A stretch of DNA of 59,191 nucleotides, taken from positions 1 through 59,191 of the forward strand of contig NZ_JOCF01000052.1 of the NCBI RefSeq assembly GCF_000720635.1, in the 5' to 3' direction. The translations under genes and the position numbers were made by a program. How positions within the stretch are numbered: position 1 is the first letter of the stretch; each line of letters begins with the position of its first letter. The DNA comes from Streptomyces sp. NRRL WC-3742 (lineage in GTDB: Bacteria; Actinomycetota; Actinomycetes; Streptomycetales; Streptomycetaceae). The notes beneath the pieces were generated by a model. It saw only the letters and a list, made by a program, of their open reading frames with translations, searched no databases and had not been told where the DNA came from. Shown one piece after another: positions 40,955 to 49,749 of this stretch.

Positions 40955-42169
40955 GTGACCACCGAAGCGTACGTCTACGACGCGATCCGCACCCCGCGCG
41001 GCCGGGGCAAGGCCACCGGCTCGCTGCACGGCACCAAGCCGATCGACCTCGTCGTCGGCCTCATCCGCGAACTGCGCGCCCGCCACCCCGAGTTGGACCC
41101 GGCCGCGATCGACGACATCGTCCTCGGCGTGGTCAGCCCGATCGGCGACCAGGGCTCCGACATCGCCCGCATCGCCGCCGTCGCGGCGGGCCTGCCCGAC
41201 ACCGTCGCCGGCGTCCAGGAGAACCGCTTCTGCGCCTCCGGCCTGGAGGCCGTCAACATGGCCGCCGCCAAGGTCCGTTCGGGCTGGGAGGACCTGGTCC
41301 TCGCCGGCGGCGTCGAGTCGATGTCCCGGGTGAAGATGGCCTCCGACGGCGGCGCCTGGTTCGCCGACCCGATGACCGCCTACGAGACGAACTTCGCCCC
41401 CCAGGGCATCGGCGCCGACCTCATCGCCACCATCGAGGGCTTCTCCCGCACCGACGTGGACGCCTTCGCCGCCGAGTCCCAGGCCCGCGCCGCCAAGGCC
41501 CAGGCCGACGGCCTGTTCGACCGCTCCGTCGTCCCCGTGCGCGACCGCAACGGCCTGGTCGTCCTCGAGCGCGACGAGTTCATCCGCCCCGGCACCACCG
41601 TCGAGACCCTCGCCGGCCTCAAGCCCTCCTTCGCCGCCATCGGCGAGGCCGGCGGCTTCGACGCCGTCGCCCTGCAGAAGTACCACTGGGTCGAGGCCAT
41701 CGACCACGTCCACCACGCCGGCAACTCCTCCGGCATCGTCGACGGCGCCGCCCTCGTCGCCATCGGCAACCGCGAGGTCGGCGAGCGCTACGGGCTGCGC
41801 CCGCGCGCCCGGATCGTCTCCGCCGCCGTCTCCGGCTCCGAGCCGACCATCATGCTCACCGGCCCGGCCCCCGCCACCCGCAAGGCCCTCGCCAAGGCCG
41901 GGCTCACCGCCGCCGACATCGACCTCGTCGAGATCAACGAGGCGTTCGCGGCCGTCGCCCTGCGCTTCATCCGGGAGATGGGCTTCCGCCACGAGCAGGT
42001 CAACGTCAACGGCGGCGCCATCGCCCTCGGCCACCCGCTCGGCGCCACCGGCGCGATGCTGCTGGGCACCGTCGTCGACGAACTGGAGCGACGCGACCTG
42101 CGCTACGGCCTGATCACCCTCTGCGTGGGCGGCGGCATGGGCATCGCCACCGTCGTCGAGCGCGTCTGA
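40955..42169 (+). CDS. fadA: acetyl-CoA C-acyltransferase (thiolase)
   Basis: A 404-aa thiolase that cleaves 3-ketoacyl-CoA in the last step of beta-oxidation. The nucleophile Cys is residue 93 ([11 protein letters not shown]). Further signatures are the family loop [11 protein letters not shown], His in [16 protein letters not shown] near 355 and the second Cys in LCVGGGMG near 385. It is a cytosolic tetramer by family. GTG 40955 ([10 protein letters not shown]) follows an AAAGG stretch. It lies third in the operon, 59 bp after the dehydrogenase and directly before fadB, the usual pairing. Confidence 0.95.
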   Translation: MTTEAYVYDAIRTPRGRGKATGSLHGTKPIDLVVGLIRELRARHPELDPAAIDDIVLGVVSPIGDQGSDIARIAAVAAGLPDTVAGVQENRFCASGLEAVNMAAAKVRSGWEDLVLAGGVESMSRVKMASDGGAWFADPMTAYETNFAPQGIGADLIATIEGFSRTDVDAFAAESQARAAKAQADGLFDRSVVPVRDRNGLVVLERDEFIRPGTTVETLAGLKPSFAAIGEAGGFDAVALQKYHWVEAIDHVHHAGNSSGIVDGAALVAIGNREVGERYGLRPRARIVSAAVSGSEPTIMLTGPAPATRKALAKAGLTAADIDLVEINEAFAAVALRFIREMGFRHEQVNVNGGAIALGHPLGATGAMLLGTVVDELERRDLRYGLITLCVGGGMGIATVVERV

Positions 42170-42198
42170 CCCGCCCCTCCCAGATCTGGAGCCACCTG

Positions 42199-44385
42199 AT
42201 GAGCGACACCACCACCATCCGCTGGGAGCAGGACCAGGACGGCGTGGTCACCCTCGTCCTCGACGACCCCACCCAGTCCGTCAACACCATGAACGACGCC
42301 TTCACCGCCGACTTCGAGGCCGTCGTCGAACGGCTGGCGGGCCTCGGCGACGCGCTGCGCGGCGTGGTGGTCACCTCCGGCAAGAAGACCTTCTTCGCCG
42401 GGGGAGACCTCAAACTGCTCTCCGCCGCCCGGCCCGAGGACGCCGAGGCCGTCTTCGAGAAGTCCATGCGGATCAAGCGCTCGCTGCGCCGGCTGGAGAC
42501 CCTCGGCAAGCCGGTCGTCGCCGCGATGGGCGGCAGCGCGCTCGGCGGCGGGCTCGAACTCGCCCTCGCCTGCCACCACCGGATCGCACTGAGGAACCCG
42601 GCCGCCCGCTTCGGCTTCCCCGAGGTCACCCTCGGGCTGCTGCCGGGCGGCGGCGGAGTCGTCCGCACCGTGCGGCTGTTCGGCATCACCGACGCGCTGC
42701 TCACGTACCTGCTGCAGGGCAACCAGTACCGCCCGGCGCAGGCGCTCGAGCACGGCCTGGTGCACGAACTCGTCGACACCCCGGATGAGTTGACGGCCCG
42801 GGCGAAGGCGTGGATCGAGGCCAACCCGGCGGCCGTCCAGCCCTGGGACGTCAAGGGCCACAAGATCCCCGGCGGCACCCCGGCCACCCCCGCCTTCGCC
42901 GCCAACCTGCCCGCCTTCCCGGCCAACCTGCGCAAGCAGCTGAACGGCGCCCCCTACCCGGCCCCGCGCAACATCCTCGCCGCCGCCGTGGAGAGCTCCC
43001 AGGTCGACGTCGACACCGCGATGGTGATCGAGGCCCGCTACTTCACCGAGCTGGCCTGCGGGCAGACCAGCAAGAACATGATCCAGGCCCTCTTCTTCGA
43101 CATGCAGGCCGTCAACTCCGGTGCCGGGCGCCCGAAGGCCGTCGAGAAGCGGCAGGTGCGCAGGGTCGCGGTGCTCGGCGCCGGGATGATGGGCGCCGGC
43201 ATCGCCTACACCTGCGCCAGGGCCGGCATCGAGGTCGTCCTCAAGGACGTGAGCGTCGAGGCCGCCGAACGCGGAAAGGCGTACAGCGAGGGGCTGCTGA
43301 CCAAGGCCATCGCACGCGGCCGCTCCACCGAGGCCAAGCGCGACGCCCTGCTCGCCCTGATCACCCCCACCGCCGACCCCGCCGACCTGGCCGGCTGCGA
43401 CGCGGTGATCGAGGCCGTCTTCGAGAACACCGAGCTCAAGCACAAGGTGTTCCAGGAGATCGAGAACGTCGTCGCCCCCGACGCGCTGCTCTGCTCCAAC
43501 ACCTCCACCCTGCCGATCGGCCAGCTCGCCGAAGGCGTGCAGCGGCGGGCGGACTTCATCGGCCTGCACTTCTTCTCGCCCGTCGACAAGATGCGCCTGG
43601 TCGAGATCATCCGCGGCCCCGAGACCGGGGACGAGGCCCTCGCCCGCGCCTTCGACCTCGTCCGCCAGATCGACCGGACGCCGATCGTGGTCAACGACTC
43701 GCGCGGCTTCTTCACCTCGCGCGTCATCGGCCAGTTCCTCAACGAGGGCGTCGCCATGGTCGGCGAGGGCGTCCACCCCGCCTCCGTCGAGCAGGCCGCC
43801 GCCCAGGCCGGGTACCCGGCCAAGGTGCTCTCGCTCATGGACGAGCTCACCCTGACGCTGCCGCGCAAGATCCGCGACGAGTACCGGCGCTCCGTCGAGG
43901 CCGTCGGCGGCGCCTGGACGCCGCACCCGGCGGACGCGGTCGTCGACCGGATGGTCGACGAGTTCGGCCGCCCCGGGCGCAGCGGCGGCGCGGGCTTCTA
44001 CGAGTACGGCGAGGACGGCCGGCGCGGGCGGCTCTGGCCCGGGCTGCTCGAGCACTTCGGCGGATCCGCCGCTTCCGCCTCGGAGGTCCCGTTCGAGGAC
44101 CTCAAGGAGCGGATGCTGTTCAGCGAGGCGCTGGACTCGGTGCGCTGCCTGGAGGAGGGCGTACTGACCTCGGTGGCCGACGCCAACGTGGGTTCGATCC
44201 TCGGCATCGGCTTCCCGGCCTGGACGGGCGGCGTCCTCCAGTACATCAACGGCTACGAGGGCGGCCCGGCCGGCTTCGCGGCCCGCGCCCGCGAGTTGGC
44301 CGCCGCGTACGGCGAGCGGTTCGCGCCGCCCGCGCTGCTGGAGCGGATCGCGGCGGAGGGGCGGACGTTCACGGACCGGGGCTGA
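42199..44385 (+). CDS. fadB: multifunctional 3-hydroxyacyl-CoA dehydrogenase / enoyl-CoA hydratase
   Basis: A 728-aa two-enzyme chain, the usual FadB length. The N-terminal crotonase domain (residues 1-190) has GGDLKLL, the oxyanion loop GSALGGGLELALACHHRIA and FPEVTLGLLPGGGG with the catalytic Glu. The NAD-binding domain starts near residue 325 (GAGMMGAGIAYTCARAG), with the catalytic His in GLHFFSPVDKM and a C-terminal 3HCDH domain containing FGRPGRSGGAGFYEY. It hydrates enoyl-CoA and oxidises the 3-hydroxyacyl-CoA formed. The ATG at 42199 is 29 bp after fadA. It is the last gene, convergent with merR 10 bp away. Confidence 0.95.
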   Translation: MSDTTTIRWEQDQDGVVTLVLDDPTQSVNTMNDAFTADFEAVVERLAGLGDALRGVVVTSGKKTFFAGGDLKLLSAARPEDAEAVFEKSMRIKRSLRRLETLGKPVVAAMGGSALGGGLELALACHHRIALRNPAARFGFPEVTLGLLPGGGGVVRTVRLFGITDALLTYLLQGNQYRPAQALEHGLVHELVDTPDELTARAKAWIEANPAAVQPWDVKGHKIPGGTPATPAFAANLPAFPANLRKQLNGAPYPAPRNILAAAVESSQVDVDTAMVIEARYFTELACGQTSKNMIQALFFDMQAVNSGAGRPKAVEKRQVRRVAVLGAGMMGAGIAYTCARAGIEVVLKDVSVEAAERGKAYSEGLLTKAIARGRSTEAKRDALLALITPTADPADLAGCDAVIEAVFENTELKHKVFQEIENVVAPDALLCSNTSTLPIGQLAEGVQRRADFIGLHFFSPVDKMRLVEIIRGPETGDEALARAFDLVRQIDRTPIVVNDSRGFFTSRVIGQFLNEGVAMVGEGVHPASVEQAAAQAGYPAKVLSLMDELTLTLPRKIRDEYRRSVEAVGGAWTPHPADAVVDRMVDEFGRPGRSGGAGFYEYGEDGRRGRLWPGLLEHFGGSAASASEVPFEDLKERMLFSEALDSVRCLEEGVLTSVADANVGSILGIGFPAWTGGVLQYINGYEGGPAGFAARARELAAAYGERFAPPALLERIAAEGRTFTDRG

Positions 44386-44395
44386 TCCGCCCGGT

Positions 44396-45145
44396 TCACG
44401 TGGTCGCTGGTGGGGCCGCCTCCCGGGCGGTCCCACCCAGCTCCTCACCGAGCTCTTCGCGCAGGAACCGCTGGAAGGCGGTGACCAGGGCCTGGGCCAC
44501 CATCGGCTGGATGTGGTCGGTCAGCGCCTTCATCCGGGCCAGGTCCTCGGCCTCCGGCTCGCTCTCCCGGTACGGCTTCCAGACCGTCTCCCGGAACAGC
44601 CGCTGCAGCTCCCGGGCCGTCGCCCGGCTGTGCTCCAGCACGACGGCGCGGGCGGCGAGCAGGGTCTCCAGCGGGATCGGCACGTCCAGGATCCGCACGC
44701 CCAGCGGCAGCAGCCCCGGGTCCGCCCGGAACAGCTCCGGGTCCTCCGTGCGCTCCAGCGCGCCCATCGCCACCAGCCGCTCGACCTGCTCCTCCGACAA
44801 CCCGCGCCCGGCCCGGCGCTCCAACTGGGCCCGGCCCAGCTCCTCGGCGGCGCCCGGAGTCCAGGAGGCCACCAGGGCGCGGTGTATCGCCAGGTCGAGC
44901 CGCGAACTGTCCTGCGGCAGCCGGGCCAGGTACCGCTCTATCGCCGCCAGCGTGAGCCCCTGGCGCTGCAACTCCTCGATCAGCTCCAGCCGGTCCAGGT
45001 GCGCCGCCCCGTACAGCCCCACCCGCCGCGGCCCCAGCTCCGGCGGCGGCAGCAACCCCTTCGTCCCGTAGAACCGCACCGTCCGCACCGTCACCCCGGC
45101 CCGCGCCGCCAACTCGTCCACCGTCAGCCGCGCCTCGCCGCCCAT
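44396..45145 (-). CDS. MerR family transcriptional regulator
   Basis: A 249-aa regulator. The N-terminal MerR HTH (LTVDELAARAGVTVRTVRFYGTKGLLPPPELGPRRVGLYGAAHLDRL in family order, residues 6-55) is followed by a coiled helix (IEELQRQGLTLAAIERYL) and a long C-terminal helical domain without a metal-binding Cys. It lies convergent with the beta-oxidation genes, and its own promoter shares the AGTGTGACAGC word with theirs, so it probably represses both and responds to an acyl-CoA or fatty-acid signal. The start ATG at 45145 begins the fold directly. Confidence 0.92.
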   Translation of the reverse strand: MGGEARLTVDELAARAGVTVRTVRFYGTKGLLPPPELGPRRVGLYGAAHLDRLELIEELQRQGLTLAAIERYLARLPQDSSRLDLAIHRALVASWTPGAAEELGRAQLERRAGRGLSEEQVERLVAMGALERTEDPELFRADPGLLPLGVRILDVPIPLETLLAARAVVLEHSRATARELQRLFRETVWKPYRESEPEAEDLARMKALTDHIQPMVAQALVTAFQRFLREELGEELGGTAREAAPPATT

Positions 45146-45231
45146 GGTGCCGTCCCCCGTCCCTGCCGCTGTCCGTTGCCGCCGCTGCCCGTTGCCGCGG
45201 TTCGTTGTCGCCGGGCGCCGCCTCCGGGCGG

Positions 45232-45271
45232 CACTGTCACACCACTGCTGTGACAGCAGAAGTGTGACAGC
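45232..45271 (-). promoter_or_regulatory. MerR-type operator cluster in front of merR
   Basis: CTGTCA (45234-45239), TGACAG (45251-45256) and TGACAG (45265-45270) lie about 90-125 bp upstream of the merR start. The third, in AGTGTGACAGC (45261-45271), is identical over 11 bp to the word in the beta-oxidation promoter (38521-38531). Extended half-sites read TGTGACAG in all cases. Confidence 0.65.
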
Positions 45272-45317
45272 GCCTGCCGGGGCGGTCCACCGGTGATCAT
45301 CGGGCAGGACGCCTGGC

Positions 45318-46382
45318 TCAGCCCGAGGCCGGGCCTGCCAGGGCGGCGTGGTGGCGGCGGGTGACCTCGGGGTGGGCGCGGGTGTAGCCCTTCCACTCGT
45401 TGAGGCCGAAGTCGGCGAAGAGGGGGTTGTCCGGGTCCTCGGTGGCGCCGGGGGCGTGGTGGGCGTGGGGGAACTCGAGCGGCGCGATGTGGGCGTCGAG
45501 GCGGGGGTTGTAGAAGAACGGGACGGAGAAGCGCTCGCGGGCGCCGGGCGGGCTCACCACGCGGTGGCTGGTGGCCTTGAGGTAGCCGTCCGTGGCCACT
45601 TCGAGCAGCTCGCCGAGGTTCACGACGAAGGCGCCCGGCATCGGCGGGACCTCCAGGAAGTCGCCGTCGGGCAGCTCCACCTGGAGGCCGCCCACGGTGT
45701 CCTGGAGCAGCAGGGTGATGAAGCCGTAGTCCTTGTGGGCGCCGACGCCCTGGCCGGCGCCGTCCGGGGCGGTGCCCGGGTAGCGGACCAGCTTGAGGCG
45801 CAGGTGGGGGTGGCCTGCGAAGGCGTCGTCGTAGAAGTCCGGGCTGGCGCCGATCGAGGCGAGCAGCTCGTGCAGCAGCCTGCGGGCGACCTCGCCCAGG
45901 CGGTCGATCCAGCCGAGCGCGGCCGTGCGCAGCTCCGGCAGTGCCTCGGGCCACTGGTTGGGCCCCTCCAGCCACCAGTACGGGGGCTCCCCGGAGCCGG
46001 GGACGTGCGCGGGCAGTTCGGCGCCGATGTCCAGCTGGTCGCGCCAGTCCTGGCTGCCGCCGGTGCGCTCGTCTCCGGTGCGGGTGTAGCCCCGGTAGTG
46101 CGGGGAGTTGAGGTTGCTGACCGCGAGCCGGTCGGCCTCGGGGAGGTCGAAGAAGGCGCGCATCGCGTCGGTGAGCGCGGTCGTCTCCTCCGGGGTGACG
46201 CCGTGGCCGACGAGCTGGAAGAAGCCGACGCCGGTGGCCGCGGCGCGGAGCTCGTCGTGCAGTCGGCGGCGCTGCTCCGGGGTGCCCTCGGAGAGCGAGA
46301 GGTCGATCACCGGGAGGGCGTCGAGGCCGGAAACGGGTCCGGAATCGGGTATGGGCGTGTACTGCTGCGTCATGGGTGGCAT
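45318..46382 (-). CDS. isopenicillin N synthase-like 2-oxoglutarate/Fe(II) oxygenase
   Basis: A 354-aa enzyme. The DIOX_N domain (PVIDLSLSEGTPEQRRRLHDELRAAATGVGFFQLVGHGV in family order) is followed by the 2OG-FeII_Oxy domain with the iron facial triad His-x-Asp in GAHKDYGF near 222-224 and the distal His in ATSHRVV near residue 277. RFSVPFF supplies the 2-oxoglutarate Arg. Family members act in antibiotic, alkaloid and amino-acid metabolism. The isolated position gives no pathway, so it should not be called a penicillin enzyme. The ATG at 46382 is used; ATG 46373 is a near alternative. Confidence 0.9.
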   Translation of the reverse strand: MPPMTQQYTPIPDSGPVSGLDALPVIDLSLSEGTPEQRRRLHDELRAAATGVGFFQLVGHGVTPEETTALTDAMRAFFDLPEADRLAVSNLNSPHYRGYTRTGDERTGGSQDWRDQLDIGAELPAHVPGSGEPPYWWLEGPNQWPEALPELRTAALGWIDRLGEVARRLLHELLASIGASPDFYDDAFAGHPHLRLKLVRYPGTAPDGAGQGVGAHKDYGFITLLLQDTVGGLQVELPDGDFLEVPPMPGAFVVNLGELLEVATDGYLKATSHRVVSPPGARERFSVPFFYNPRLDAHIAPLEFPHAHHAPGATEDPDNPLFADFGLNEWKGYTRAHPEVTRRHHAALAGPASG

Positions 46383-46634
46383 CCGCTGTCTCGTCCCGGT
46401 CCTGCCCGGTGGTCGACCGGGGGTGGGCGGGGCTGGCGCCTGGTGCGGCGGATGCCCCGGGGACCGGGTGGTGGCGGCGGCCGGAGCCGCCGTTGAGGGT
46501 GGTGGTGCGAGGTTCAGCTGGAGCGTCGACAGGACATGCTGGTCACGCGGAGCAGGTCCACGTGGCGGCGTCGAACAAGGATGAGCACGTCACCAGCCTA
46601 TGTGACCGCTTCCGGCGGGGGCGAGCCCCGTGCA

Positions 46635-46670
46635 TGTCAGGTGTTGTTCCCGTCCGTGTCAGGCGTTGTT
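46635..46670. repeat. direct duplication at the 3' end of the response regulator
   Basis: TGTCAGGTGTTGTT (46635-46648) and TGTCAGGCGTTGTT (46657-46670) are 22 bp apart with one mismatch. The second copy includes the stop codon (46659-46661) and last codons of the regulator, so the first copy looks like a duplicated gene end just downstream. Confidence 0.6.
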
Positions 46671-47306
46671 GAGGTAGGCCAGGACGGCGAGGACCCGGCG
46701 GTTGTCGTCGTCGGAGGGCTGGAGGTCGAGCCGGACGAAGATCGACGCGGTGTGCTTGGCCACCGCCCGCTCGGTGATCACCAGCTGCTGGGCGATCGCC
46801 GCGTTGGAGCGGCCCTCCGCCATCAGCGCCAGCACCTGCCGCTCCCGGGGGGAGAGGGTGGAGACCGGGCCGGCCGAGGAGTTGTGGGTCAGCAGGCGGG
46901 TGATCACCTCCGGGTCCATCGCGGTGCCGCCCTGGGCGACGCGTTGGATGGCGTCGATGAAGCTGGCGCCGTCCAGCACCCGGTCCTTGAGCAGGTACCC
47001 GATCCCGCCGGTGCTGCCGGCCAGCAGCTCGCGGGCGTACAGCTGCTCCACGAACTGCGACAGCACCAGCACGGGCAGGCCCGGGTGCTCCCGGCGGGCC
47101 GTCAGGGCCGCGCGCAGGCCCTCGTCCGTGAAGGTCGGCGGCAGCCGGACGTCGACCACCGCGATGTCCGGCCGGTCGGCGGCCATCGCGGCGAGGAACT
47201 CCTCGCCCGTCTCGACCGCCGCCGTGACCTTCATGCCGTTGGCCTCCAGCAGCCTCGTCAGGCCGTCCCTGAGGAGGAAGAGGTCTTCGGCGATGACAAC
47301 GCGCAC
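46659..47306 (-). CDS. LuxR/NarL-type response regulator
   Basis: A 215-aa regulator. The receiver has VVIAEDLFLLRDGL, the phospho-acceptor Asp in IAVVDVRLPP near residue 51 and Lys in GYLLKDRV. The HTH has LSPRERQVLALMAEGRSNAAIAQQLVITERAVAKHTASIF. GTG 47306 lies inside the kinase gene: the kinase frame runs 49 bp past it, so the genes overlap and are coupled. It probably controls the divergent ABC genes at 49003 through the dyad at 48847-48902. A 22-bp-spaced duplication lies at its 3' end. Confidence 0.92.
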   Translation of the reverse strand: MRVVIAEDLFLLRDGLTRLLEANGMKVTAAVETGEEFLAAMAADRPDIAVVDVRLPPTFTDEGLRAALTARREHPGLPVLVLSQFVEQLYARELLAGSTGGIGYLLKDRVLDGASFIDAIQRVAQGGTAMDPEVITRLLTHNSSAGPVSTLSPRERQVLALMAEGRSNAAIAQQLVITERAVAKHTASIFVRLDLQPSDDDNRRVLAVLAYLNNA

Positions 47307-48727
47307 GGGATCTCCAGGTTCACGATGGTCGGCCCGCCGGACGGGCTGCTGATCGCGAGCACCCCGTCGAAGGCGGCCAGTCGGCGTTCGGTTCCGCTGA
47401 GGCCCGTCCCCCGGGACGGGTCGGCGCCTCCGCGCCCGTCGTCGGTGATCGATATCCGCAGCAGCCCGTCACTGTGCCCTATCTCGATCCACACGTGCGA
47501 GGCCCCCGCGTGCTTCACCACGTTCGCCAGCAGCTCCGTCACCGCGAAGTAGGCGGCCGACTCCACCGGGGCCGGCGCCCGGCCGGGCAGGGCGCCGGAG
47601 AAGGTGACCGGCAGCGGCAGGTCCAGCGCGGTGGCCTCCACCGCGTCGGCCAGCCCCCGGTCGGCCAGCACCGGCGGGTGGATGCCCCGGACGAGGTCCC
47701 GCAGCTCGCCCAGCGCCTTCACCGAGGAGAGCCGGGCCTCCTCCAGCAGCGGCCCGATCGCCTCCGGGTCGTGCTTGAGCTGCTCCGCCACCGTGAGCAG
47801 CATGCCCAGGGCCACCAGCCGGGCCTGCGCCCCGTCGTGCAGGTCCCGCTCGATCCGGCGCAGCTCGGCGGCCCCGGCGTCGATGGTGTCGGCCCGCGTC
47901 CTGGCCAGGTGGCTGACCCGCAGGGCGAGCTCGGCCTCCCGCGTCGGGCCGAGCAGCGCCCGCGCGCCCCGCTCGTGCAGCCGCAGCACCGGCGGCGCGG
48001 CCCACAGCGCGGCGACCGGGGCGATGAACAGGCCCATCCCGTAGACGACGCCCAGCGGGAAGAACAGCCCGTCGCGGCCGAACACCTCCAGGGCGATCGG
48101 CGCCAGCACGACGGTCGCGGCGGCGAACAGCACCGTGCAGCCGGTGAGCAGCGCCCAGGCCGTGTCCCGCCAGATGGCCGGGTCCGTCAGCCGGCCGCCG
48201 GTGCGGAGCCGCCGCCAGGGGCCGGCCTCGCCCGCCGGGCGGCGGTAGGGCGGCGGCACCGGCCGCCCGCTCCACCGGCCCACGATCCGCCTGCTCTCGG
48301 AGGCGGTCCAGCGGGCGCCCAGCAGCCCGAGGACGACCATCGCGGGCGCCAGCCAGAACGAGGCCGACCGGCCGCCGGGCGGGGCGCCGCCGTAGACGTG
48401 GGCGGCCATCACCGCGAGCGAGCCCGGGGCGAACAGGGCGGCCCCGAGCGCCCGGCCGCCGCCCCCGGTGGCCCAGCACAGCGCCCACAGGGCGACGGGC
48501 CCCATCGGCACCGCCAGGATCAGCGGACCGCCGAGCGACCTGAACGGCTGCGTGTCGTCGGGCCCGAACAGGGCGGCGCTCAGCAGCACCGGACCGGCCA
48601 GCAGCGAGATCAGCCCCACCACCGCCAGCGTCACCGCGTACCAGGCCCGCACGCCGTCCACCAGCGCCCGGCCGGCCTGCCGCACGACCCTTCCGGGCAG
48701 GCTCGATGTCAGCACCTCCACCGTCAT
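47258..48727 (-). CDS. two-component sensor histidine kinase with multi-span sensor
   Basis: A 489-aa kinase. The N-terminal half has about six membrane spans in a DUF-like sensor region (AWYAVTLAVVGLISLLAGPVLLSAALFG, LILAVPMGPVALWALCWATGG, AWALLTGCTVLFAAATVVL, VVYGMGLFIAPVAALWAAP). The HisKA_3 His is in DLHDGAQARLVALGMLL near residue 305, and the HATPase has YFAVTELLANVVKHAGAS and GTGLSGTERRL. AAAGGAGG lies 5 nt before the ATG at 48727. The last 16 residues extend over the regulator start. It is divergent from the ABC ATPase gene. Confidence 0.92.
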   Translation of the reverse strand: MTVEVLTSSLPGRVVRQAGRALVDGVRAWYAVTLAVVGLISLLAGPVLLSAALFGPDDTQPFRSLGGPLILAVPMGPVALWALCWATGGGGRALGAALFAPGSLAVMAAHVYGGAPPGGRSASFWLAPAMVVLGLLGARWTASESRRIVGRWSGRPVPPPYRRPAGEAGPWRRLRTGGRLTDPAIWRDTAWALLTGCTVLFAAATVVLAPIALEVFGRDGLFFPLGVVYGMGLFIAPVAALWAAPPVLRLHERGARALLGPTREAELALRVSHLARTRADTIDAGAAELRRIERDLHDGAQARLVALGMLLTVAEQLKHDPEAIGPLLEEARLSSVKALGELRDLVRGIHPPVLADRGLADAVEATALDLPLPVTFSGALPGRAPAPVESAAYFAVTELLANVVKHAGASHVWIEIGHSDGLLRISITDDGRGGADPSRGTGLSGTERRLAAFDGVLAISSPSGGPTIVNLEIPCALSSPKTSSSSGTA

Positions 48728-48846
48728 GGCCCCTCCTTTCCGGCCCCGGGCGGCGGCCCGGAGTCGTGATCCCGGAGCCCCCGTGAGCCCGGTTCCCGAT
48801 CTGTCGGTCGCCAAGTCTGCACGGCTGGGACGGCCGAGTGCTCTAG

Positions 48847-48902
48847 GTCTGAACACCCAGTTCGGGGTGTATCTGGATACACCCCTGAGACACCGTTCAG
48901 AC
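48847..48902. promoter_or_regulatory. concentric dyad operator between kinase and ABC genes
   Basis: Inner arms GGGGTGTATC (48864-48873) and GATACACCCC (48876-48885) and outer arms GTCTGAAC (48847-48854) and GTTCAGAC (48895-48902) are both perfect inverted repeats sharing one centre at 48874.5. The ABC -10-like TAGCGT (48930-48935) lies about 55 bp from the centre, which places the outer right arm just upstream of the -35 position. This fits an activator dimer or tetramer site. Confidence 0.75.
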
Positions 48903-49002
48903 GGCTGTCGACGCACCCGGTCGACTACCTAGCGTGATGTCCCGTCAGATTCCGTCAGCCGGACCGGAGTTCCCGGGCCGGTCCCACGATCTTGGAGGGT
49001 TC

Positions 49003-49749
49003 GTGAACGCGCCGATCATCAGGATGCGCGGCGTCGGCAGGACGTACGACAGGTCCGAAGCCGCCCGCCCCGCGCTGGCCGGGCTGGACCTGGAGGTCCG
49101 TGCGGGCGAGGCGCTGGCCGTGCTCGGCCGCTCGGGCAGCGGCAAGTCCACCCTGCTGAACCTGATCGCCGGGCTCGACCGCCCCAGCGAGGGCACCGTC
49201 GAGGTCGACGGCGTGGGTGTCCACGAGCTCGGCGAGGCCGCGCTCGCCGAGTACCGGCGCACCCGGATCGGCATGGTGTTCCAGTTCTTCAACCTGCTGG
49301 ACGACCTGACGGTCGCGGACAACGTGCTGCTCCCGGCCCAGCTGGCGGGCATGGGCCGGGCCGAGGCCCGGGCGCGGGCCTCCGAGCTGCTGGAGCGGCT
49401 CGGGGTGGCCCGGCACGCCGGGGCGCTGCCCGGCAGGCTCTCCGGCGGCGAGCGCCAGCGGGTCGCCGTGGCCCGGGCCCTGATGAACCGTCCGCCGCTG
49501 CTCCTGGCCGACGAGCCGACCGGGGCGCTGGACACGGCCTCCGCCGCCGACGTCCGCGACCTGCTGCGGGGGCTCAACGCGGAGGGCCAGACGATCCTGC
49601 TGGTCACCCACGACACCGCGCTCGCCGAAGCCTGCGCCCGCCGGACGATCGAGCTGCTCGACGGCCGGCTGGTCCGGGACACGGGGGCCGCGCCGGAGGC
49701 TTCCCCGTCGGCGTCGCAGGGTGCGTCGCAGCAGGGAGCGGTGCGGTGA
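49003..49749 (+). CDS. ABC transporter ATP-binding protein (MacB/LolD type)
   Basis: A 248-aa ATPase, paralogue of the gene at 14823. Walker A is GRSGSGKST, the Q-loop is FQFFNLLDDLTVADNV, the signature is LSGGERQRVAVARAL, Walker B is LLLADEPTGALD and the H-loop is VTHD. A Ser/Ala/Gln-rich tail (ASPSASQGASQQGAVR) is extra. GTG 49003 follows GGAGGG closely. Its stop overlaps the permease start by 4 bp. It powers the adjacent permease, probably for export or envelope-stress handling under control of the divergent two-component system. Confidence 0.94.
   Translation: MNAPIIRMRGVGRTYDRSEAARPALAGLDLEVRAGEALAVLGRSGSGKSTLLNLIAGLDRPSEGTVEVDGVGVHELGEAALAEYRRTRIGMVFQFFNLLDDLTVADNVLLPAQLAGMGRAEARARASELLERLGVARHAGALPGRLSGGERQRVAVARALMNRPPLLLADEPTGALDTASAADVRDLLRGLNAEGQTILLVTHDTALAEACARRTIELLDGRLVRDTGAAPEASPSASQGASQQGAVR

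Noticed and set aside
45318..46382. Beta-lactam biosynthesis gene (isopenicillin N synthase proper)
   Set aside because: The fold is shared by a wide oxygenase family; no ACV synthetase or other beta-lactam gene is nearby.
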